Positions 51,930 through 60,880 of a stretch of 64,000 bases of DNA are shown piece after piece (positions within the stretch are counted from its first letter, which is position 1; each line of letters starts with the position of its first letter). Below the pieces are notes generated by a model. The model was not told the DNA's origin. It worked only from the letters and a program-made list of their open reading frames with translations, and made no database searches. Source of the DNA: Terrimonas rubra (GTDB taxonomy: Bacteria > Bacteroidota > Bacteroidia > Chitinophagales > Chitinophagaceae). The translations under genes were made by a program, and so were the position numbers. Where the stretch lies: positions 434,001 through 498,000 of the forward strand of contig NZ_JBHUOZ010000001.1 in assembly GCF_042686025.1 (NCBI RefSeq), read 5' to 3'.

Positions 51930-52772
51930 ATGCGGAAAATATTCATCCTTGTATTAGCCGTCCTGGCAAGCCAATTATCGTTTGCCCAAAAATTTACAGC
52001 TTACCGCTCCGGCATCATGCAACCCGTAAGCGTAGCAGATATGGCCGCCGAGTTAAGTACAGCACATGTGGTTTTTGTAGGTGAAGAACATAACGATAGC
52101 ATGGCACATGTATTACAACACGAATTGTTTAAAGCATTACACCAGGTAAAAGGAAATCAGCTGGCACTAAGCATGGAAATGTTTGAGACTGATTGCCAGA
52201 CACCCCTGAACGATTATCTGCAGGGTTTTATTACCGAAGCACAAATGATCAAAGATGCCCGTGCATGGGGTAATTACCAGGATTACCGTCCTTTGGTTGA
52301 ATACGCCAAGGAGCAATCGCTTGCAGTAATAGCCGCCAATGCTCCCCGTCGTTATGTAAACCTGGTAGCCCGCCGGGGCATGCAAAGCCTGGACAGTCTT
52401 TCAAAAGAAGCCAAACAGTGGTTACCCCAATTACCTTATGATACTTTAGACGGTGCTTATGCCAAAAAGTTCTGGGACCTGATGGCCGGGCATGGTCGCC
52501 CCAGTATTTACCATAGCCAAAACCTGTGGGATGCTTCCATGAGTTACAGCATTCATCAATACCGGAAGAAACATAAGAAAGACCTGGTATACCATCTTTG
52601 CGGACGCTTTCACAGTGATGATAAATTGGGCACTATTGAACAGTTACAACGCCGCAATAAAAAACTGGTGATCAAAAATGTAACGTGTGTACCCAAGCCC
52701 ATTGCCGATGCTATGACCAAAGAAGCACTGGCAGCGATTGCAGACTTTGTAGTGATCACAGAAAAAGAATGA
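51930..52772 (+). CDS. ChaN-like haem/iron-associated protein
   Basis: A 280-residue exported protein with signal peptide ending LSFAQ and a ChaN domain: VVFVGEEHNDSMAHVLQHEL near residue 48, LALSMEMFETDCQTPLNDYL near 78, and HLCGRFHSDDKLGTIEQL near 218. The Campylobacter relative ChaN binds a pair of haems. The location beside hemH-hemJ supports a haem role; it lacks a lipobox, so it is probably soluble in the periplasm. It starts 9 bp after the nuclease gene. Confidence 0.85.
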   Translation: MRKIFILVLAVLASQLSFAQKFTAYRSGIMQPVSVADMAAELSTAHVVFVGEEHNDSMAHVLQHELFKALHQVKGNQLALSMEMFETDCQTPLNDYLQGFITEAQMIKDARAWGNYQDYRPLVEYAKEQSLAVIAANAPRRYVNLVARRGMQSLDSLSKEAKQWLPQLPYDTLDGAYAKKFWDLMAGHGRPSIYHSQNLWDASMSYSIHQYRKKHKKDLVYHLCGRFHSDDKLGTIEQLQRRNKKLVIKNVTCVPKPIADAMTKEALAAIADFVVITEKE

Positions 52773-52799
52773 TGAATCTATTGCTGACAATACAACACT

Positions 52800-52852
52800 T
52801 CGCCAAAGGCAATAACATATCCATTTGAAACTACAAGTTTCATATAGCAAAC
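52800..52852 (+). repeat. Element B, copy B1
   Basis: Twin hairpins: TCGCC-AAA-GGC(A)A and TGAAACT-ACA-AGTTTCA. It matches the copy at 55369-55420. It occupies the start of the 344-bp gap 52773-53116, the rest of which holds the promoter and leader of the RNA-binding protein gene. Confidence 0.7.
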
Positions 52853-52940
52853 CTTTCATATACCTATAATAAAAGGCTGCATTTTTACTGTTTATTGATG
52901 AGCAATCTCCATCTTATTGACTGGTTGAAACACAAATAAG

Positions 52941-52972
52941 TTTGGGTATCTGCCCATAATAGGCTATCTTTA
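52941..52972 (+). promoter_or_regulatory. Putative promoter of the RNA-binding protein gene
   Basis: TTTG, 20-bp spacer, TATCTTTA, one mismatch (last G) from TAnnTTTG. It implies a leader of about 140 nt before ATG 53117, typical of cold-induced RNA-binding genes. Confidence 0.45.
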
Positions 52973-53116
52973 GTCAGTGATGGGAGAGTTTACGGTATTC
53001 AGTTCAGACTAGCATCAATCTTTACGCTTCTCTTCTCTATGTAAAAGTTCATCTTTTCTTTGCTCCTTGCAAAAGTTTTTCGTCACAAACATTTTTCATT
53101 TTTAAACTATTCTTAT

Positions 53117-53386
53117 ATGAATATGTATGTGTCGAACCTGAGTTTTAACACTAGCGAAAACGACTTGCAACAACTTTTTTCCGAATACGGAACAGTCAGT
53201 TCACTGAAAATCATCACCGACAGGCAAACCGGTCAAAGCCGTGGTTTTGCTTTTGTTGAAATGGATATTGATGATGAAGCTAATCATGCCATCGAAAATT
53301 TAAATAACAAAGAAGTACAAGGCAGGCAAATTTCGGTATCGGTAGCGCGGGAAAAAGCAAAACGGGACCCACGGAACAATTGGTAA
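53117..53386 (+). CDS. RRM-type RNA-binding protein
   Basis: An 89-residue single RRM domain protein with RNP2 MYVSNLSF near the start and RNP1 RGFAFVEM at about 43-50, then a basic tail (REKAKRDPRNNW). It likely binds single-stranded RNA in the cytoplasm. The start is ATG 53117, since an upstream in-frame start adds 19 residues unlike RRM proteins. The long leader and the nearby cold-shock gene suggest temperature or stress regulation. Confidence 0.92.
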   Translation: MNMYVSNLSFNTSENDLQQLFSEYGTVSSLKIITDRQTGQSRGFAFVEMDIDDEANHAIENLNNKEVQGRQISVSVAREKAKRDPRNNW

Positions 53387-53481
53387 TTCTAAACAGCACT
53401 CCTATTCCATCCAAAGTGATTTCCAGGTTTTATAGTTACTATAAAACAATAACCCTTTGCCCCTAATTTTAAATTTATCAT

Positions 53482-53739
53482 ATGACCAGCGAAGAAATTC
53501 AAGCCTTTAATGCCAAAAAGAATATTAAAAATGATCTTGTCCAGATAAGTTTCAGATCACGTCCGAGCCTGAAAGGATTGTTTTTAAATACAAAAGACAG
53601 TGAGGAGTTACAACGTAAAAACCTGTGGCGTATTGTAAGCGAACTGCACCTGCCCTCCTACATGGAAAGCGGTGATGAAAACTTTTCCAGGATATTTAAT
53701 GGTGTTGATATTACCAGGATGGAAGTAATAAAACCATGA
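53482..53739 (+). CDS. Small hypothetical protein between RNA-binding genes
   Basis: An 85-residue soluble protein with no signal or membrane segment (TSEEIQAFNAKKNIKNDLVQ, later SFRSRPSLKGLFLNT and NLWRIVSELHLPSYM). I do not recognise a domain. Its placement between an RRM and a cold-shock protein, all in one direction, hints at a shared stress role. Confidence 0.6.
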   Translation: MTSEEIQAFNAKKNIKNDLVQISFRSRPSLKGLFLNTKDSEELQRKNLWRIVSELHLPSYMESGDENFSRIFNGVDITRMEVIKP

Positions 53740-53776
53740 TAAAGTCAGCATAATCATTCATTCAAAACAATTAATA

Positions 53777-54226
53777 GTGGCTAAACCCAAAGAAACCTTT
53801 AACAAAAAAGAAAAAGAACAAAAGAAAAGAAAACAACGACAAGCTAAGGCTGAAAAGATGGAACAGCGCAAAGCAGCGCCTAAGAAAGAAAAAACACTGG
53901 AAGATATGATGGTGTATATTGATGAAAACGGAAATTTCACCAACACACCTCCTGACCCACGTAAACGTAAGGTGATCAACAGTGAAGATATGATCATCAG
54001 TACACCCAAGCAAGTACCGATGGAATATGTAGTAAGAACCGGTACTATTACATTTTTTAATACTGTCAAAGGATTTGGGTTTATTACCGATGCAGTAAGC
54101 GGTGAAAGGATCTTTCTTCATGTTAATAACCTAACGGAACAAGTAGCCGAAACGGATAAAGTACAATTTGATGTTGAAAGCGGCGCCCGCGGGTTAAGCG
54201 CTATCAATGTTGTTAAAATAAAATAA
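53777..54226 (+). CDS. Cold-shock-domain protein with basic N-terminal extension
   Basis: 149 residues. The first 40 are very Lys/Arg/Glu-rich and probably disordered. The C part (about 85-149) is a cold-shock domain: GTITFFNTVKGFGFITDAVS with the RNP1-like KGFGFI, ERIFLHVNNL with RNP2-like features, and GARGLSAINVVKIK. The start is GTG 53777 (MAKPKETFNKKEK). Likely an RNA chaperone. Confidence 0.9.
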   Translation: MAKPKETFNKKEKEQKKRKQRQAKAEKMEQRKAAPKKEKTLEDMMVYIDENGNFTNTPPDPRKRKVINSEDMIISTPKQVPMEYVVRTGTITFFNTVKGFGFITDAVSGERIFLHVNNLTEQVAETDKVQFDVESGARGLSAINVVKIK

Positions 54227-54246
54227 TCAGCTACTATGGCTAATTC

Positions 54247-55326
54247 ATGATGCAAAGACTTATTATAACAGGCACCGGCTCTTATATTCCGGAACGCATA
54301 CAAACGAACGAAGATTTTTTGTCAGCTACCTTTTATAACGAGCACCAGCAACTTGTTGATAAAACACCAGAAGCGATCATTGATAATCTCAAAAACATAA
54401 CGGGTATCACAGAACGCCGTTATGCTTCCCCAGAATTACACACGGCTGATATTGCTGCGATGGCCGCCCAAAAAGCTATTGACGACAGCGGAGTTGATCC
54501 CGAGTCAATTGATTTTATAATTGTCGCCCATAATTTCGGCAATGTAAAAACCGGTGGGGCTCAAACAGAAATGGTGCCCTCACTGGCTAACCAGGTAAAA
54601 CACCTGCTCCATATTGCCAATCCCTCCTGTGTTTCCTTTGATATTATTTTTGGCTGTCCCGGATGGGTACAGGGTTTGATCATAGCGCAGGCATTCTGCC
54701 AGGCCGGTATGGCCCGTAAAGGCCTGGTGATAGGAGCCGAAATTCTATCCAGGGTGTATGATCCCGCCGACCGCGACAGTATGATTTATGCTGATGGCGC
54801 CGGGACCTCTATGGTGGAATGTGTGCCCGCGGAAAATGACTCAGCGGCTGGTATCCTGGCCGTAGCGGCTAAAAGCTACAGCGTGTCCGATATAAACTAT
54901 ATCTATCTGGATAAAAGTTTTTCGCCAAAACTTAAGGAACAGGATAAGTATTTAAAGATGAAAGGGCGGAAAGTATACGAATTCGCCATGCAACATGTCC
55001 CGCTGGCTATGAAAGAATGCCTGGATAAAGCCGGGGTGGATATTCTTGCATTGAAAAAAGTGTTTATTCACCAGGCAAATGAAAAAATGGATGAGGGCAT
55101 TATTAAACGTTTTTATGAATTATACGGGATCAGCACCCCTCCCACCCATATCATGCCACTGAGTATTGGCAAGCTGGGCAACAGCTCCGTTGCCACCATA
55201 CCTACTTTATATGACCTGGTGATAAAGGGCCTTTTACCTGATCACAACCTGGTAAAAGATGATGTCATTCTTTTTGCATCGGTAGGTGCCGGCATGAATA
55301 TCAATGCTGTTTGTTACCGGTATTGA
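54247..55326 (+). CDS. KAS III-like ketoacyl synthase (FabH-like)
   Basis: A 359-residue thiolase-fold enzyme with an intact triad: Cys137 in IIFGCPGWVQGL, His275 in FIHQANEKM and Asn312 in GKLGNSSVA. It is longer than typical FabH and has FSATFYN-type insertions near the N terminus (FLSATFYNEHQQLVDKT), so it may start a specialised chain rather than housekeeping fatty-acid synthesis. It follows the cold-shock gene by 20 bp; no ACP or ketoreductase genes are nearby. Confidence 0.85.
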   Translation: MMQRLIITGTGSYIPERIQTNEDFLSATFYNEHQQLVDKTPEAIIDNLKNITGITERRYASPELHTADIAAMAAQKAIDDSGVDPESIDFIIVAHNFGNVKTGGAQTEMVPSLANQVKHLLHIANPSCVSFDIIFGCPGWVQGLIIAQAFCQAGMARKGLVIGAEILSRVYDPADRDSMIYADGAGTSMVECVPAENDSAAGILAVAAKSYSVSDINYIYLDKSFSPKLKEQDKYLKMKGRKVYEFAMQHVPLAMKECLDKAGVDILALKKVFIHQANEKMDEGIIKRFYELYGISTPPTHIMPLSIGKLGNSSVATIPTLYDLVIKGLLPDHNLVKDDVILFASVGAGMNINAVCYRY

Positions 55327-55368
55327 CAACTGCTCATTCAGATATGCCGTAATTTGTTTGTGTTTTTA

Positions 55369-55420
55369 TCGCCAAAGGCGATAGCATATTTATGCGAAAC
55401 TACAAGTTTCGCATAGCGGG
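55369..55420 (+). repeat. Element B, copy B2
   Basis: Twin hairpins: TCGCC-AAA-GGCGA and ATGCGAAACT-ACA-AGTTTCGCAT, in the gap between convergent KAS III-like and dusB genes. Compared with B1, the arm bases next to GAAACT change on both sides so that pairing is kept. Confidence 0.7.
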
Positions 55421-55470
55421 CATAGCAGAAGTTTCAAACCTATCACTTATTACGTAAAACTTACAATCTC

Positions 55471-56511
55471 CTAATCCACCGGGCATTTTTCGTGGTAGTT
55501 GATCAGTTCAATAGGGGTTTTATCAATTTCGTAGCCCTGGTATTTTACAGCTATTTCATCCAGCACGTCGTTGATCTCCGCTTCGGTTTTAATAGTTACC
55601 AGTCGGTTGCGGTATTCTTTAATATTAGGTAAGCCTTTTAAATAGTTGGCATAATGACGGCGCATTTCGTTGATGCCCACCACATCGTTTTTCCACTGCA
55701 CACTCAACTTTAAGTGTTTACGTACTACTGCAATACGTTCTTCAATGGTTGGTGGCGCATGGTGCTCACCTGTTTCCATAAAATGTTTGATCTCGCGGAA
55801 TATCCAGGGATAACCAATAGCCGCACGACCGATCATGATACCATCAATGCCATAACGGTTTTTATATTCCACCGCTTTTTCGGGGCTGTCAATATCACCA
55901 TTACCAAAAATGGGGATCTGTATGCGGGGGTTGTTTTTTACTTTACCGATGAGAGTCCAGTCGGCTTCGCCCTTGTACATCTGGGTACGGGTACGGCCAT
56001 GAATAGCCAGGGCCTTAATGCCTACATCCTGCAGGCGTTCGGCCACTTCTTCAATATTCTTGGTTTCATCATCCCAGCCCAGGCGGGTTTTTACCGTTAC
56101 AGGCAGGCTGGTACTTTTTACCACGGCCGAAGTGAGACGTACCATCAGGTCAATATCCTTTAAAACACCGGCACCGGCGCCACGGCAGGCCACTTTTTTA
56201 ACGGGGCAGCCGAAGTTGATATCCAGCAGATCCGGATTGGTCACTTCTACAATTTTAGCAGCCATGGCCAGGCTGTCCTCGTCGCCGCCAAAGATCTGGA
56301 TGCCTACAGGACGCTCATATTCAAAGATGTCCAGTTTACGGCGACTTTTGATCGCATCACGTATAAGTCCTTCACTGCTAATGAATTCGGTATACATCAT
56401 GTCGGCGCCATTGTCCTTACATACGGCACGAAAAGGCGGGTCGCTCACATCTTCCATTGGTGCTAACAACAACGGAAATTCCGGTAAAGAAATATTGCCA
56501 ATTTTAACCAT
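55471..56511 (-). CDS. dusB: tRNA-dihydrouridine synthase DusB
   Basis: A 346-residue FMN enzyme that reduces uridines in tRNA D loops. It has LLLAPMEDVSDPPFRAVCK, DINFGCPVKKVACRGAGAG with the catalytic Cys, VTVKTRLGWD, and IHGRTRTQMYKGEADW. The start is ATG 56511 (MVKIGNISLPEFPLLLAP); a further upstream in-frame start adds 29 residues across the promoter region. Confidence 0.94.
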   Translation of the reverse strand: MVKIGNISLPEFPLLLAPMEDVSDPPFRAVCKDNGADMMYTEFISSEGLIRDAIKSRRKLDIFEYERPVGIQIFGGDEDSLAMAAKIVEVTNPDLLDINFGCPVKKVACRGAGAGVLKDIDLMVRLTSAVVKSTSLPVTVKTRLGWDDETKNIEEVAERLQDVGIKALAIHGRTRTQMYKGEADWTLIGKVKNNPRIQIPIFGNGDIDSPEKAVEYKNRYGIDGIMIGRAAIGYPWIFREIKHFMETGEHHAPPTIEERIAVVRKHLKLSVQWKNDVVGINEMRRHYANYLKGLPNIKEYRNRLVTIKTEAEINDVLDEIAVKYQGYEIDKTPIELINYHEKCPVD

Positions 56512-56571
56512 AAAATTATCCCGGGCCTGTACCATACATGTATTTGTGCCTGCACCTACAGTACATTGCCC

Positions 56572-56593
56572 TATTTTTGTGCCTGCAAATTTA
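56572..56593. promoter_or_regulatory. Divergent -7 elements for dusB and the CPBP protease
   Basis: Plus strand TATTTTTG (56572-56579) and minus strand TAAATTTG (56586-56593) both match TAnnTTTG and sit back to back between the divergent genes. Confidence 0.45.
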
Positions 56594-56616
56594 CACACTT
56601 ATTTTTTAATACCATT

Positions 56617-57543
56617 ATGAACGATAGCGGCAGCAAAGGAATATCTTATACGGCAGGCTTTTTTATGGCCATTTGTTTCACCATTGCGGGTACTTTCCTG
56701 GCCAGCATGCTGGCTGTATCTATCTGGCCCCTGCTTACCGGCCGGGGTATGTCCAGTTTTGCCGAGGATATGTTAAATCCCGCTTATTCCGGCAGCGCCA
56801 AGATCATTCAGAGCATTATGGCGGTGGTAGGTTTCCTGTTACCGGCTTTTACTACCGCAGCCATGTTAAACCGGTACCCGGCCCGCTTAATGGGCTTTAC
56901 ACCGGCGCAAGGCACTGTAAAACAACTAGGTCTGGTAATTGGTATTATGCTGCTGGGACTGGCCGTTTCCGGTAGCCTGGGCTATTTAAGCCATCAACTG
57001 CCCCTGCCCGCAAGCTGGACAAATTATTTCACTACCCTGGAAACCAAGTACAACCAACAGGTTGCCGGCATTATAGGCCTGAATAGTTTCAGCGATTATT
57101 TATTTTCCCTGGTAGTGATGGCATTTTTACCGGCCTTATGTGAGGAAGCCCTGTTCCGGGGCGTATTCCAGAACTTTTTAAGCCGCAGTACCCGTAATCC
57201 CTGGCTGGCCATTATTGTAGTGAGTCTTATTTTCAGCGTAGTGCACCTGTCCGGCTTTGGCTTTTTATCCCGTTTGTTCTTAGGTATTGTGTTGGGCGCT
57301 ATTTACCATTATACCGGTCGTTTATGGCTGGCGGTACTGGCCCACTTTATTAATAATGCCATTGCGCTGACGGCTTTATACTATTATAAAACCTCCGGTA
57401 AGGATCTTACTGCCGCTTTAAATGAAACAGAGGGAAGTTATTGGGGCTTACTGGCTATTCCTGCAATCGTGATATTATTTATATTATTACAAAAAGCCAG
57501 GCCCGAACAGCCGAAACAGCAATCAGATCTGTTAGATTTTTAA
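56617..57543 (+). CDS. CPBP-family intramembrane protease (CAAX-type)
   Basis: A 308-residue multi-pass membrane protein with about eight helices. The CPBP motifs are FLPALCEEALFRGVFQNFL (EExxxR), then IFSVVHLSGFGFLSRLFLG (conserved His), and HFINNAIALTALYYY (HxxxN/B). The start is ATG 56617 (MNDSGSKGISYTAGFF). In bacteria such proteins act as membrane proteases or immunity proteins; no bacteriocin genes are present. Confidence 0.88.
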   Translation: MNDSGSKGISYTAGFFMAICFTIAGTFLASMLAVSIWPLLTGRGMSSFAEDMLNPAYSGSAKIIQSIMAVVGFLLPAFTTAAMLNRYPARLMGFTPAQGTVKQLGLVIGIMLLGLAVSGSLGYLSHQLPLPASWTNYFTTLETKYNQQVAGIIGLNSFSDYLFSLVVMAFLPALCEEALFRGVFQNFLSRSTRNPWLAIIVVSLIFSVVHLSGFGFLSRLFLGIVLGAIYHYTGRLWLAVLAHFINNAIALTALYYYKTSGKDLTAALNETEGSYWGLLAIPAIVILFILLQKARPEQPKQQSDLLDF

Positions 57544-57565
57544 ATTTTATTTTAACGTTCTTCCC

Positions 57566-58480
57566 ATGGCAATGAACTGGTCGGTATTTACAACGAGGGC
57601 AATTTATGGTTTAAGTTTTGCCGCCATTATGGCTGCAGGTTTTTTATATAGCTACTGGAGCTTTTTATTACTATTTACCATTGTACATGTCGGCGGCTGG
57701 CGGGAATACCTGCGTTTAATTGAAAAAATATTCAAGACCGAGATTGACCTGAACCTGAAGTTGGGCTTCTTTCTTCTGGGGTTTGCCATCATGTTATATG
57801 TACCTATTCTTAGCAGTTGGCTTACAGATACTCATATTATCTACAAGAAGTTTGGCCTTTTTGGTTATTACGTCAACGTACATTTTATACTCCTGATAGC
57901 CGGCACTTTATTAACGATGGTGGGCACTTTTCAACAAAAAGTGATTCACCTGAAAGCCTATCTTTCTGCAGCTTTGGGACTATTATATTTATCGGTAAAC
58001 ATAGGATTGTTATTAGACCTGTATAAACCAATTTATGTTATTACCGAAGAAGGTTACTGGCAGTCACCTGCATTCTTTCTCCCCCTTACCATTTTATTAA
58101 GCATCTGGGTAAATGATACCATGGCTTATATTGTGGGTTCCTTTATTGGTAAAACCCCTTTCTCCAAAATATCGCCTAAAAAAACCTGGGAAGGTACTAT
58201 TGGCGGCGCCATACTGGCCGTGGCCACTATCGGTTTATTATTTCCGGCTTTATTTTATAATGACCAGCTGAATAATTTATATCCTGTACTGATCACTATT
58301 GCTTCCATTGCCGCTGTAGCAGGCACCAGCGGTGATTTACTGGAATCAAAACTAAAACGCATGGCCGGGGTGAAAGACAGTGGCACGATGATGCCCGGGC
58401 ATGGCGGCTTTCTTGACCGCTTTGATTCATTGCTGATAGCGGTGCCCTGTGTATGGATATTTGTCCGCTTATTTTTGTAA
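57566..58480 (+). CDS. cdsA: Phosphatidate cytidylyltransferase
   Basis: Makes CDP-diacylglycerol from phosphatidate and CTP for phospholipid synthesis. It has 304 residues and about eight membrane helices. The signature region is DLLESKLKRMAGVKDSGTMM followed by PGHGGFLDRFDSL. It lies 22 bp after the CPBP gene and ends 16 bp before the convergent hydrolase gene. Confidence 0.94.
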   Translation: MAMNWSVFTTRAIYGLSFAAIMAAGFLYSYWSFLLLFTIVHVGGWREYLRLIEKIFKTEIDLNLKLGFFLLGFAIMLYVPILSSWLTDTHIIYKKFGLFGYYVNVHFILLIAGTLLTMVGTFQQKVIHLKAYLSAALGLLYLSVNIGLLLDLYKPIYVITEEGYWQSPAFFLPLTILLSIWVNDTMAYIVGSFIGKTPFSKISPKKTWEGTIGGAILAVATIGLLFPALFYNDQLNNLYPVLITIASIAAVAGTSGDLLESKLKRMAGVKDSGTMMPGHGGFLDRFDSLLIAVPCVWIFVRLFL

Positions 58481-58496
58481 TCCCCGTATCGTTTTA

Positions 58497-59810
58497 TTAT
58501 TTCCTGGTAAAGAGTAAGGTCTGCGAGCCCTGTTTTAATATCATTTGTTTTTCAGCCGGTTTAAACTCCAGGCTTACACCGGTTGCTTCATGGATAAAAT
58601 GATGTGCACTCACAGCCTCCATAGTAAATACCTGCTGCCCTACCGGGTGCGCCAGTAACTGATCATCCTTACTGCTGATGGTAATAACCAGTGGCGCCTG
58701 TTCGCTGGTATACTCACCTTCATAAACCTTCAGCATGGCATTTGTTACCTTATAGGCATTGAAAGAAGGAATGTCAAAAGGTTGCTGAAAGATAGCCTTG
58801 AATACTGTTTCATTTACTTTCGCCAGGTCATAGTTTCTGCCATTAGCGGTAAATACATACACCAGCTTTGCTTCGGGGAAATAATAGAAGAAGCTATAAA
58901 AACCGTCGATAACACCACTATGTGTATATGCTGTTGCGCCGTGGATGGTTTGTTTAAATAATCCCAGGCCATAACCGCCGGTTTCCGTCATCATTGCTTC
59001 CAGGGATTGTGCATTGATGATCCTGCCATTAAACAGCGCCTGAATAAAAACCGACAGGTCTGCAGCAGTCGTTACAATAGCACCGGCTCCCAGCGGGATA
59101 GATAGCGGGGTGAGATTTTTTAATTCCCAGCCAGTTTTATAAATATAGCCGTTTGCATTGAATGTGCCGGCAGCTGCAGCGGGTCCGTAGCCGGTATTTT
59201 TTAAACCGAGGGGCATAATGATCTTTTCCTTTAAAATATCATCATAAGGTTTTTGATACAGTTGTTGTAAAACCAGGGATAGTAATACATAGTTGGAATT
59301 ACTGTATTCGCCTTTGGTACCCGGTTCAAAATCACTGCCGCCGGCTGCTATTCTTGCCAGGAGTTCATCGCCGGTCCTGGCCTGCATGGTCCATTCGCCA
59401 AAGTCATCCGCATTGGTAAAGTTCTTTATACCGCTATGGTGATTTAATAATTGCCGGATAGTAATTTTCCGGGCATTAACCAGGTTGGGAAAGTATTTAT
59501 CAATGGGCTGTTCCAGTGACAGCTTTTTTTCTTCAACGGCCTTTAATATTAAAACAGCGGTATAGGTTTTAGACACTGACCCTATCCTGAACCTGCTGGA
59601 ATCTGTTAGCCTGGCTTGAGTACTTATATCAGCCTTGCCTGCCTGGTACTGGTAAATATTTTTACCATTGGCGCTGATCAGCACATTACCCATAAACTTA
59701 TCGTTTTCGGCCAATACTTTGAAATAGGCGTCCAGTTGCGGAGCGTTTATTACCTGTGCGGTGGCAACCATGCTAACTAACAGACCTAATACAAACACTA
59801 TCCGGTACAT
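58497..59810 (-). CDS. Serine hydrolase, beta-lactamase class C / D-Ala-D-Ala peptidase fold
   Basis: A 437-residue exported protein with signal peptide MYRIVFVLGLLVSMVATA. The SxxK motif is SVSK at 78-81, the YxN motif is YSN in GEYSNSNYVLLS, and the third motif region is in YTHSGVIDGF (HSG in place of KTG). A C-terminal beta domain follows (VITISSKDDQLLAHPVG). The start could also be ATG 59816. Physiological substrate unknown; such proteins act as peptidases, esterases or lactamases. Confidence 0.88.
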   Translation of the reverse strand: MYRIVFVLGLLVSMVATAQVINAPQLDAYFKVLAENDKFMGNVLISANGKNIYQYQAGKADISTQARLTDSSRFRIGSVSKTYTAVLILKAVEEKKLSLEQPIDKYFPNLVNARKITIRQLLNHHSGIKNFTNADDFGEWTMQARTGDELLARIAAGGSDFEPGTKGEYSNSNYVLLSLVLQQLYQKPYDDILKEKIIMPLGLKNTGYGPAAAAGTFNANGYIYKTGWELKNLTPLSIPLGAGAIVTTAADLSVFIQALFNGRIINAQSLEAMMTETGGYGLGLFKQTIHGATAYTHSGVIDGFYSFFYYFPEAKLVYVFTANGRNYDLAKVNETVFKAIFQQPFDIPSFNAYKVTNAMLKVYEGEYTSEQAPLVITISSKDDQLLAHPVGQQVFTMEAVSAHHFIHEATGVSLEFKPAEKQMILKQGSQTLLFTRK

Positions 59811-59942
59811 CATCATTATTATTTTACAGGTTGTAATACATTTTACAACCTGCATCTTTTGACGCAGATAATTTGTATACGGTTACAGCTGCTGCCGCTA
59901 TTTTCCTGTCAAGTGCAGTTCATTGCTTTCTACCTGAATGCA

Positions 59943-59972
59943 AAAGCGCATCAATGGGTATTGATGCGCTTT
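59943..59972. terminator. Strong bidirectional terminator
   Basis: The perfect 12-bp stem AAAGCGCATCAA/TTGATGCGCTTT with loop TGGGTA is followed by T-rich sequence on both strands. It lies 35 bp after the stop of the minus-strand TIM-barrel gene at 60008. Confidence 0.9.
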
Positions 59973-60007
59973 ATTTTATATTCATGGTTAGTATTAAACG
60001 GAGCAGG

Positions 60008-60880
60008 TTATACTTTTAACCCTTTCATATAAGCAGCATTGGCTTTTACTGCTTCCAGCGGCGTTGTGCCTTCGTATTTCTCCTGTTCTACAATAAAATA
60101 TTGCATGCCATTATCAATGGCCGATCTGAGTACTTTACTGAAGTCAATACTACCGGTACCCAAATTCACAGAGGCATCGCCGCCTGTGGCATTTTTTGCA
60201 CGGTCCTTAATATGACTAAGGCGGAACCGGTTTTTATAGTTGCCTAACCAGCTTTGAACATCTTCGCCGGCAGCCACCACCCAGTAAATATCCATCTCGT
60301 AATCAACGGTCTCCTTATTGGTCATATCCATCATAATCTTCTGCGGATACTGCCCGTCCATTTTTTCAAAGGAGTAATCGTGGTTATGATAGGCAAACCG
60401 GATGCCGTTCTTACGGCATATTTCCCCCTTTTGGTTAAAGGTATCGGCATACCGTTTATAATCGTCCAGGCTTTTTTGTTTACCCAGGTAGGGACATACC
60501 AGGTACTTCATACCTATTTCAGCTGCTTCAGCAGCTTTGCGTTCAAAGTCCCTGTTCATATCACAGTGAGAGGATACGATTGTCATACCCAACTCGTCCA
60601 TGTATTGTTTAAAGCCTTTGTGACCCATACCCCAGAACATTCCCTGGCCACCTTCATAACTTTCAATCTGTTTATAACCAAAGCCGGCTACCTGTTTTAA
60701 AACAGCTTTAGGGTCTTTGGGCATATCATCACGTAAAGTGTATAGTTGCAATCCGAATTGTTCAATATGTTTTCCCGATCCGGTGGCACTACCTGCGCTG
60801 TTGCACCCCATTTGTAGCAGGGCAACTGCAGCAGCAGATTGTACACCCAGTTTTATAAAATCGCGTCTGTTATAGGACAT
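60008..60880 (-). CDS. Sugar phosphate isomerase/epimerase-like TIM-barrel protein, exported
   Basis: A 290-residue protein with a Tat-like signal NRRDFIKLGVQSAAAVALLQ, then MGCNS, which is also a possible lipobox. The rest is a xylose-isomerase-like TIM barrel: FGLQLYTLRDDMPKDPKAVL, IESYEGG, AYHNHDYSFEKM, SHIKDRAKNATGGDASVNLG and YFIVEQEKYEG. Metal-binding His/Glu/Asp positions are present. It lies downstream of the GMC oxidoreductase pair and may act on the oxidised sugar. Confidence 0.87.
   Translation of the reverse strand: MSYNRRDFIKLGVQSAAAVALLQMGCNSAGSATGSGKHIEQFGLQLYTLRDDMPKDPKAVLKQVAGFGYKQIESYEGGQGMFWGMGHKGFKQYMDELGMTIVSSHCDMNRDFERKAAEAAEIGMKYLVCPYLGKQKSLDDYKRYADTFNQKGEICRKNGIRFAYHNHDYSFEKMDGQYPQKIMMDMTNKETVDYEMDIYWVVAAGEDVQSWLGNYKNRFRLSHIKDRAKNATGGDASVNLGTGSIDFSKVLRSAIDNGMQYFIVEQEKYEGTTPLEAVKANAAYMKGLKV

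Noticed and set aside
52644..52859. 71-codon minus ORF over the end of the ChaN-like gene and element B1
   Set aside because: Antisense to a real gene and crosses a repeat; no support.
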